From assembly GCF_000013385.1 (NCBI RefSeq), contig NC_007760.1, positions 1,178,001 to 1,242,000 of the forward strand: a stretch of DNA of 64,000 nucleotides, in the 5' to 3' direction. The stretch is from Anaeromyxobacter dehalogenans 2CP-C (GTDB lineage Bacteria; Myxococcota; Myxococcia; Myxococcales; Anaeromyxobacteraceae). Every line of letters starts with the position of its first letter. Position 1 is the first letter of the stretch. The notes under the pieces are model-generated. The model did not search any database. It saw only the letters and a program-made list of their open reading frames with translations, and was not told the origin of the DNA. Below are positions 56,549 to 64,000 of the stretch, one piece after another. Both the position numbers and the translations under genes were made by a program.

Positions 56549-58126
56549 CTAACCGCGCGCCGGCCCGCCGGCGCCCGCGGATTCGCCGGCCGCGGCGAGC
56601 GGCAGCGCGACCGTGAAGGACGCGCCGCCCCCGGGCCGCTCCCCGGCCTGGATCTCCCCGCCGTGCTGCAGGACGATCTTCTTCACGATGGCGAGCCCGA
56701 GGCCCGTCCCGGTGCCCTTGGTGGTGAAGTAGGGGTCGAAGATCCGCTCGCGCAGGTCGCGCTCGATCCCCGGCCCCTCGTCCGCCACCGTCAGCACGGC
56801 CCGGTCGCGGGTGCGCGCCACCCCGAGGTGGATGCGGGCGCGCCCGGGCCGCGCCGCCTCGATCGCGTTCGCGCACAGGTTCGCGAGCACGCGGCGCATG
56901 AGCGCGCGGTCGAGGCCCACCGGGCAGCTGGGGCTGGCGCGGACCACGTCCACGTCCGCCGCCTCGGTGACCTGCGGGCTGGTGCGCACGAACTCCTCCA
57001 CGAACTCGCCCAGGTCGGACGGCTCCGGCTTCACCTGCGGCAGCTTGGCGAAGCCGGAGAACTCCTCCACCAGGCGCTGCAGCGTGCCGATCTCCTCGCG
57101 CACGATCTCGCCCGCGTCCGCGAGCAGCCTCCCGAACGCCGCGTCGCCGCCGGGCGTGGCCTTCCAGCGCGCCTCGAGCTGCTGGAAGGCGAGCTGCATG
57201 GGGGTGAGCGGGTTCTTGATCTCGTGGGCCAGCCGGCGCGCCACCTCCTGCCAGCCGGAGATCTTCTCCAGGTACACGATGCGGTCGCGGCTCTCGCGCA
57301 CCTCGCGGACCATCGCGTTGAACGCGCGCGCCAGCCCGGCCACCTCGTCGGCGTGGCGGCCCGGGTCCACCTGCACCGAGAGGTCGCCCGACGCGAGCCG
57401 CCGGACCGCGCGCACCAGGTCGGAGACGCGCCGCGTGGTCCGGCGGGCCAGCCAGAAGCCCACCCCGGCGGCCACCACCGCCCACGCCACCAGCAGCAGC
57501 CCGAACGCGCGCACGTAGCTGCGCCGGATCTCCGCCTGCAGCCGCTCCACGTTCTGCACCAGCTCCGCCAGCTCGCGGGACTCCGCCACCTCGGCGAAGT
57601 AGCGGGCCTCGATGGCGAACACGCACTCGAGCTGGCCACCGCCGGGCAGGCCCACCCGCGCCGGCGCCTCGCGCCACTCGCCCTCGGGGTTCGGGGCCTG
57701 CGTCTCGGCCTCGCTCACCACCTGGCCGTCGGGGCCGGACCAGATCACGCGCCGGAGGCGCGGGGTCCGCTCCAGGGCGCTCGCCAGGTAGGCGGAGCCG
57801 GCGGCGGGATCGCGCGGGAGCCCGCGGGCGAGCGCGCGCGCCTGCTCGGCGTAGAGCGCCTTGCGCGCCTGGAACAGGTCGCCGTAGAGCGACGGGATCG
57901 ACTCCAGGCGGTCCACCACCCGCGGATCGAGCCCGAGGGTCAGGTTCTCCTGGGCGAGCCGGCCGGCGAGCAGGATGGCGCCGAGCGGCGGGAGGCTGGC
58001 CGCGATCACGAGCGCGAGCGTGATCCGCGCCTCGAAGCGCGACATGCGCAGGTGGCCGAGCAGCCGGCGGAGCCGGCCGGGCGCGGCCGCTGCCGCGGGC
58101 GCGCGGGCGGGGCGGGCGGGCTTCAT
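56549..58126 (-). CDS. NtrY-like sensor histidine kinase
   Basis: A 525-residue membrane kinase. One helix lies at about residues 37-58 and a second at 214-234, with an extracytoplasmic sensor between them. A HAMP domain follows (about 236-287), then the dimerisation and phosphoacceptor helix with RRLAHEIKNPLTPM (His about residue 311) and the ATPase with NLCANAIEAA, DEGPGI and GTGLGLAI. The combination of sensor layout and NPLTPMQLAFQQLEARW is that of NtrY-type kinases. It is coupled to the DUF4390 gene by an ATGA overlap. An NtrX-like response regulator at 36551 could be its partner, but no adjacent regulator exists. Confidence 0.88.
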   Translation of the reverse strand: MKPARPARAPAAAAAPGRLRRLLGHLRMSRFEARITLALVIAASLPPLGAILLAGRLAQENLTLGLDPRVVDRLESIPSLYGDLFQARKALYAEQARALARGLPRDPAAGSAYLASALERTPRLRRVIWSGPDGQVVSEAETQAPNPEGEWREAPARVGLPGGGQLECVFAIEARYFAEVAESRELAELVQNVERLQAEIRRSYVRAFGLLLVAWAVVAAGVGFWLARRTTRRVSDLVRAVRRLASGDLSVQVDPGRHADEVAGLARAFNAMVREVRESRDRIVYLEKISGWQEVARRLAHEIKNPLTPMQLAFQQLEARWKATPGGDAAFGRLLADAGEIVREEIGTLQRLVEEFSGFAKLPQVKPEPSDLGEFVEEFVRTSPQVTEAADVDVVRASPSCPVGLDRALMRRVLANLCANAIEAARPGRARIHLGVARTRDRAVLTVADEGPGIERDLRERIFDPYFTTKGTGTGLGLAIVKKIVLQHGGEIQAGERPGGGASFTVALPLAAAGESAGAGGPARG

Positions 58127-58815
58127 CGGGCGCCCACCTGGGTCAGCGTGAACGGCGCCGAGCGGAGGAGGTGCACGTCGGTGCCCGGGTCCGGGTCGCG
58201 GAGCAGGAAGCTCGCCACCGCCCCGAGCACGCTGCGCGAGCCGCCGCCCCCGCCGCCGCCCGCGCGGGCGCCGGCGGTGGGGTTCGCGATGTACTCGCGC
58301 GTCCGCTGGAGCTGCTCCTTCGACACCGGGTTCACCTCCACCCGCGCCTCCACCACCAGCGGCCCCGGCGGCAGCGCGCCGACGGCGCCCAGGTCCACCT
58401 CGCGCGCGTCGGACAGCAGGCGCCGCAGCGCCGCGTAGTCGGGCAGCACGCGCCGGGCGCCCGCGGGCGTGCGCCAGTCCTTCACCGTCACCGCGTAGGT
58501 CTCGTCCCAGACGTCGAACAGGATCTCGACGACCTCGCCGTAGAGCGCCGCGGGCGGGCCGCCCTCCTCGCGCGCCACGGTGACGTAGATGGCGACCAGG
58601 TTCGTGAGGCCGTTGCCGAGCTGCTTCTCGAGCGCCGCGGGGAACACCGCCGAGAGGTCCAGGGTGGCCTGGAGGTGCCCGCCGCGGACCCACAGGCGCG
58701 CGGGCAGCGGCGCGGGCGCGGCGCGGGCCGGCGGGGCCGCGAGCGCGAGGGCGGCGAGCGCCAGGCCGGCGAGCACGGCGCGGCGCGCGCCGCGCGGGGG
58801 CGCGAGGGGGATCAC
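58123..58815 (-). CDS. DUF4390 domain exported protein
   Basis: A 230-residue protein with a signal peptide ([20 protein letters not shown]) and a DUF4390 domain over most of the rest, including ATLDLSAVFPAALEKQLGNG (about residues 46-65) and VWDETYAVTVKDW. A Gly-rich stretch near residue 200 precedes LGAVASFLLRDPD. Genes of this family are regularly found directly in front of an NtrY-like kinase in proteobacteria, and the overlap with the kinase here (ATGA) and with the outer-membrane gene (GTGA) keeps that order. Its function is unknown. Start GTG at 58815. Confidence 0.85.
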   Translation of the reverse strand: MIPLAPPRGARRAVLAGLALAALALAAPPARAAPAPLPARLWVRGGHLQATLDLSAVFPAALEKQLGNGLTNLVAIYVTVAREEGGPPAALYGEVVEILFDVWDETYAVTVKDWRTPAGARRVLPDYAALRRLLSDAREVDLGAVGALPPGPLVVEARVEVNPVSKEQLQRTREYIANPTAGARAGGGGGGGSRSVLGAVASFLLRDPDPGTDVHLLRSAPFTLTQVGAR

Positions 58816-60227
58816 AGGAAGTTGTCCAGCGCGTAGCCCAGCGAGGCGTTGAAGGTGCCCACCGGCGTGTCGAGGCGGAGCGCCACGTCCGCCGAGAAGG
58901 GCAGGTCGGACACCGAGGTGCGGCCGCCGCCGGGGCGCGCCGCCGACCACACCCCGCGCGCGCCGATCGCGACGTAGCCGCGGTGGAAGAAGCCGCCCCG
59001 CGACCAGAGCGGCACGGCGTACTCCAGCCCCGCCATGCCCAGGACCGCGTCGTAGCGCGAGTCGGTGGAGAAGTTCAGCTCGAGCGCCCGCCCGAGCGCC
59101 GGCCCCACCGTGAAGTACGACCAGTCCGCCGCGTAGAAGCGCTCGAAGAACGGCGCCGAGCCCTGCGCCGCGCCGGCCGCGAGCTGGAGCCGGAGCCTGC
59201 GCCCGAGGAGCGCGTAGGCGGTCTCGAGCTGCAGCAGGTACCGGCTGTACTCGTAGTCGCCGCCGAGCAGCGCGGAGCCGAACGTGACCTGCGCCACGCC
59301 GCGGAAGCCGTCGGTGGGGAAGAAGAAGTCGTCGCGCGTGTCGATCTCGTAGGTGCCGGTGAGCGCGGAGAGGTCGGACCAGCCGTACAGGATGGCGGGG
59401 CCCGGCCCTCGCGCCGCCGCCAGCGCGGGCGAGTCGTCGATGGCGCTCGCGTGCAGGCGCTCGTAGCGGTAGGTCGCGAGCAGCCGCTCGAACGGGCCGG
59501 GGCGCATCCCGAGCGTCACCTCGCCGGCCGCCCGCTGGTAGCGGATGCGCGGGGCGCGCCCGTAGCCGGAGCGGTACGCCTCGCAGTCGGGGTCGTCGCA
59601 GGTCAGCTCCTCGCCGCGCAGGAACTGGCCGGACACGCCGAACACGAGCGGCGGCAGCCGCCGGGGCGTGAGGTCGGGCGCGAAGAAGCCGCCGCGGAGC
59701 GCGAAGCGGGACGGGTCGTCGGACCGGCCCGACGGCGACCCGCCGTACACGAACGCGCCGGAGAGCCCCATGCCGCGGCCGAGGAAGTTCTGCTGCGACA
59801 GGCCGAGGCCGCCGTAGAACGGCTGCGGGCCGGTCGAGCCGAACACGAGGTCGCTCACGACGAGCGTGTTGCGCTCGGTCACCTCGATGACGAGCACCAC
59901 CAGGCCGCGCTCCGAGCCGCGCTCGACGCGCGTCTCCACCCGCGAGAACCAGCCGAGCTGCAGGAGCCGCAGGCGCGACAGGAGCACCCGCTCGGTGTCG
60001 AGCACGTCCCCCGGCGCCACCAGCAGGTGGCGCCGCACCTCGGCCTCGCGCGTGTGCGTCAGGCCGCGCAGCTCGATGCGCTCCAGGTGGTAGCGGCGGC
60101 CGAGCGGGCCGGCGTCGGCGCCCGCCTCGGGGCCGGCTCCCGGCGCCGGGGCAGGGGCTTGCGCCGGCGCGGGGCCGGGGGCGGCGGCCAGCAGCGCGAG
60201 CGCGCAGAGCGTGGGGAGCGCGGGCAT
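58812..60227 (-). CDS. BamA/TamA-like outer membrane protein with one POTRA domain
   Basis: A 471-residue exported protein: signal peptide (ALALLAAAPGPAPAQA), a single POTRA repeat with RIELRGLTHTREAEVRRHLL and LLQLGWFSRVETRVERG (about residues 48-110), and a 16-strand-like beta-barrel (about 125-471) ending GTFNASLGYALDNFL with the terminal aromatic-type beta signal. Typical Omp85 proteins have several POTRAs, so this is a reduced member (surface antigen D15-like). First gene of the three-gene operon with DUF4390 and the NtrY-like kinase. Confidence 0.87.
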   Translation of the reverse strand: MPALPTLCALALLAAAPGPAPAQAPAPAPGAGPEAGADAGPLGRRYHLERIELRGLTHTREAEVRRHLLVAPGDVLDTERVLLSRLRLLQLGWFSRVETRVERGSERGLVVLVIEVTERNTLVVSDLVFGSTGPQPFYGGLGLSQQNFLGRGMGLSGAFVYGGSPSGRSDDPSRFALRGGFFAPDLTPRRLPPLVFGVSGQFLRGEELTCDDPDCEAYRSGYGRAPRIRYQRAAGEVTLGMRPGPFERLLATYRYERLHASAIDDSPALAAARGPGPAILYGWSDLSALTGTYEIDTRDDFFFPTDGFRGVAQVTFGSALLGGDYEYSRYLLQLETAYALLGRRLRLQLAAGAAQGSAPFFERFYAADWSYFTVGPALGRALELNFSTDSRYDAVLGMAGLEYAVPLWSRGGFFHRGYVAIGARGVWSAARPGGGRTSVSDLPFSADVALRLDTPVGTFNASLGYALDNFL

Positions 60228-60319
60228 CGGGCGGCGAGTCTACCGAAAGACGCGCGGCCGCGGTCCGCATTCACCGCCGCGGGCGTCGCGGCCGGGGCGC
60301 GGGCGAACGGGAGGCGCGG

Positions 60320-62281
<1,962 letters not shown>

Positions 62282-62430
62282 TGAGCCCCCGCGGTTTGCA
62301 CGTTCAGCCTAGCAGAGGGCGGAGGCGGCCCGTGCCCCGCGCAGGGGGGACAGCTCCGCGCGCGAAGCCGTCGCGGCCCCCGGAAACCGCTTGCCCCACC
62401 GGGCGAACATTGATTCAACGATTCCGAGCC

Positions 62431-63792
62431 ATGCCCGACCTCAGGAAGATGACCGTGGAGAGCCTCCGCGCGCTCGCGCGCAAGATCCTCGGGCCGGGTC
62501 ACTCCCGGCTGAAGACCAAGGCGGAGCTGGTCAGCGCGCTCGAGGAGGCCGGGGCCGGCGAGCCCGCCCGGGCGGCGCCCGCGGGCGCGTCCGCGTCGAA
62601 GGCGCCACCCAGGGTGAAGGCGGCGGGGCAGGGGCCCGGCGCGCGGGTCCGCGCGGCGGCGGGACGCACCGTGAAGGCCACCGGCGAGGCCGTGCGCGCG
62701 GTGAAGCAGGCGGCGGGCGAGGTGGCCCGCGCGGGCGCGAAGCGGGCCGGGAAGGCCGCCGGAAAGGCGGCGGCGGCCGGCGCGCCGGCGTCCGCGAAGG
62801 CGCCGAAGCCCGTCCGCCCCGGCGCGGCGGCCCGCGCGGCGCGGACCGGCGCAGGGGCGGCCATCGGGGCGGTGGTCGGCGCCAGGGCGGGCGCCGCCCC
62901 GGCCCGGGCGCGCAAGGCGGGCAAGGCCGCGACCGCGGCGGCGGCCGTGGCGGGCGCGGCGGTCGGCGCGGCGGTGGGGGCCGCGGCCGGGGCGCGCTCC
63001 GGGCGGCGGAAGGCCACCGCGCGCAAGCCGCGCGCCGCCGTCCCCGACGCGGAGGGCTTCTTCGTGGCGCGCGTGCGCGGCGAGGACGCGGTCCGCGAGG
63101 CTCCGCACCCGCTGGTCGAGCCGGAGCCCGAGGACGAGGACGCCGCCGCCGAGGAGGCCGAGGGCACGCCCTCGGGCGCGCCCGCGTACGACGAGGGGCT
63201 GGGGGAGCTGCCCTGGGGCTACGGCGACGACGCGTTCGTCGCGCTCCCCCGCGACCCGCGCACGCTCTTCCTCTACTGGGACTGGTCCGGCGCCACGCTG
63301 GACGCGGCGTTCCAGGGGCTCGACCACGGGCGCTCGCAGCTCTGGGTCTTCGCCCGGAGCGGCGCCGGCTGGGAGCGCGTCCGGGTGATCGACTTCGCGC
63401 TCGAGTCGCGCGGCTACTACGTGCACGACCTCGAGCCGGGGCGGGCCTACCGCGCCGAGATCCACGTGGTGGACCGGCGCGGCGCCGAGCGCCTGCTCGC
63501 CCGGCCGTCCAACCCGGTCGGCCTGCCGTCGTCGGGCCCGTCGGGCGTGGTGGACGACCGGTTCGTGCGCATCCCGTGGGACATGCCGCTCGGCCGGCTC
63601 CTCGGGCCGGGCCACGCGGGCGGCCCGTTCTCCGACGAGGCGCGCGCGCTGCTGGCGCGCCTGTCCGACTGGTCGCGCTTCGGCAGCGCGCCGGTGTGGG
63701 GCGGGAGCGCGGGCGGGATGGGGGGGCGGCCGTCGTCCCCGACCGCGGCGCCGTCGTCGCCCGGGCGGCCCGTCGATCCGAGGGAGAAGTAG
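62431..63792 (+). CDS. DUF4912 protein with SAP/Rho-N-like N terminus and basic low-complexity middle
   Basis: A 453-residue protein. The first 40 residues (LRKMTVESLRALARKILGPG, then LKTKAELVSALEEA) resemble the Rho-N/SAP nucleic-acid binding motif. Residues about 45-205 are a Lys/Ala/Gly/Arg-rich low-complexity region reminiscent of histone H1 tails. From about residue 255 comes the DUF4912 domain (ELPWGYGDDAFVALPRDPRT, YWDWSGATL, YYVHDLEPGRAYRAEI). DUF4912 is a beta-rich domain frequently encoded next to glucan-branching enzymes, and here the next gene begins immediately downstream. ATG at 62431. Possible role in glycogen metabolism is inferred from context. Confidence 0.85.
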   Translation: MPDLRKMTVESLRALARKILGPGHSRLKTKAELVSALEEAGAGEPARAAPAGASASKAPPRVKAAGQGPGARVRAAAGRTVKATGEAVRAVKQAAGEVARAGAKRAGKAAGKAAAAGAPASAKAPKPVRPGAAARAARTGAGAAIGAVVGARAGAAPARARKAGKAATAAAAVAGAAVGAAVGAAAGARSGRRKATARKPRAAVPDAEGFFVARVRGEDAVREAPHPLVEPEPEDEDAAAEEAEGTPSGAPAYDEGLGELPWGYGDDAFVALPRDPRTLFLYWDWSGATLDAAFQGLDHGRSQLWVFARSGAGWERVRVIDFALESRGYYVHDLEPGRAYRAEIHVVDRRGAERLLARPSNPVGLPSSGPSGVVDDRFVRIPWDMPLGRLLGPGHAGGPFSDEARALLARLSDWSRFGSAPVWGGSAGGMGGRPSSPTAAPSSPGRPVDPREK

Positions 63793-64000
63793 ATGACAGA
63801 CGTGCGCGGTTACGTGGCGCTCCAGCTCCACGCGCACCTGCCGTTCGTCCGGCACCCGGAGTACGACGACTTCCTGGAGGAGGACTGGCTCTACGAGGCC
63901 ATCTCCGAGACCTACCTCCCCCTGCTCCAGGCGTTCGACCGGCTCACCGACGAGGGCGTGCCGTTCCGCGTCTCGATGACGATGACGCCGCCGCTCGTCG
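63793..64000 (+). CDS. GH57 1,4-alpha-glucan branching enzyme, 3' end outside window
   Basis: The first 69 codons of a GH57/DUF1957-type protein. VALQLHAHLPFVRHPEYDDF and EEDWLYEAISETYLPLLQAF are the family opening, with the catalytic-domain region just beginning (RVSMTMTPPLV). GH57 branching enzymes build alpha-1,6 linkages in glycogen. The ATG at 63793 is at the stop of the DUF4912 gene (0-1 base apart), the usual pairing of these two families. It is truncated by the window edge. Confidence 0.9.
   Translation, partial: MTDVRGYVALQLHAHLPFVRHPEYDDFLEEDWLYEAISETYLPLLQAFDRLTDEGVPFRVSMTMTPPLV

Overview
The window is a very GC-rich (about 70-75 percent by eye) chromosomal segment from what looks like a myxobacterium, most likely Anaeromyxobacter or a close relative. 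The basis is inference: extreme codon-position GC, many GTG starts with 4-base GTGA/ATGA overlaps, Ser/Thr kinases of the myxobacterial type, a group-2 style RpoH, NtrY/NtrX-like proteins, and single-copy housekeeping genes (tyrS, rlmE, glnE, ilvE, nfo) in the expected families. No database search was possible.

Layout. 1-4.1 kb: the end of a heavy-metal RND pump and a front-end type fatty acid desaturase. 4.2-9.9 kb: an arsenic island with two divergent arms. The left arm is arsR-acr3-arsC::arsN2, with an inverted-repeat operator in front of arsR. The right arm is periplasmic thioredoxin-CcdA-ArsP permease-small CxxC thioredoxin-methyltransferase. 10-14.7 kb: an isochorismatase-fold hydrolase with its MarR regulator and a palindromic operator, a rhombosortase with its presumed GlyGly-CTERM lipoprotein substrate, and a LysR regulator divergent from a DUF1360 membrane protein across a perfect 21-bp inverted repeat. 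14.7-18.9 kb: a plastic zone with short palindromic repeats in front of a RAYT-like transposase, two frameshifted prophage remnants, and a tRNA-Pro(GGG) with a strong terminator. 19-31.4 kb: housekeeping genes, namely paired ferredoxins, rlmE, tyrS, a YmdB-type phosphoesterase, 6S RNA in front of 5-formyl-THF cyclo-ligase, a kinase lacking the usual HRD arginine, cysteine desulfurase, a DHH phosphoesterase, nfo, a Fic-fold protein without the catalytic histidine, and ilvE. 31.4-40.2 kb: patatin, glnE, a cysteine-rich lipoprotein, an NtrX-like sigma-54 activator and glgX. 40.3-53.5 kb: an envelope glycan cluster built around a divergent promoter region (UDP-glucose dehydrogenase, three related CgeB-like glycosyltransferases, two epimerases, a zinc dehydrogenase, a Gfo/Idh oxidoreductase and a GT4 enzyme), followed by an AI-2E-type transporter and an ABC exporter. 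53.6-64 kb: a beta-lactamase-fold hydrolase, rpoH, a short-chain dehydrogenase, a BamA-like/DUF4390/NtrY-like operon, a kinase-PilZ-J-like fusion, and a DUF4912 protein directly in front of a GH57 branching enzyme that runs off the end.

How the genes work together. In the arsenic island, arsenate would be reduced by the thioredoxin-coupled ArsC domain and arsenite expelled by Acr3, while the second arm offers organoarsenical efflux (ArsP) with dedicated thiol-redox partners. The glycan cluster is translationally coupled from gene to gene on both arms, as expected for one pathway. GlgX, DUF4912 and the GH57 enzyme point to alpha-glucan metabolism. The most unusual items are the rhombosortase/substrate pair, the RAYT with clustered palindromes, the degenerate Fic protein, the kinase-PilZ-J-like fusion, and the two-arm arsenic/thiol island.
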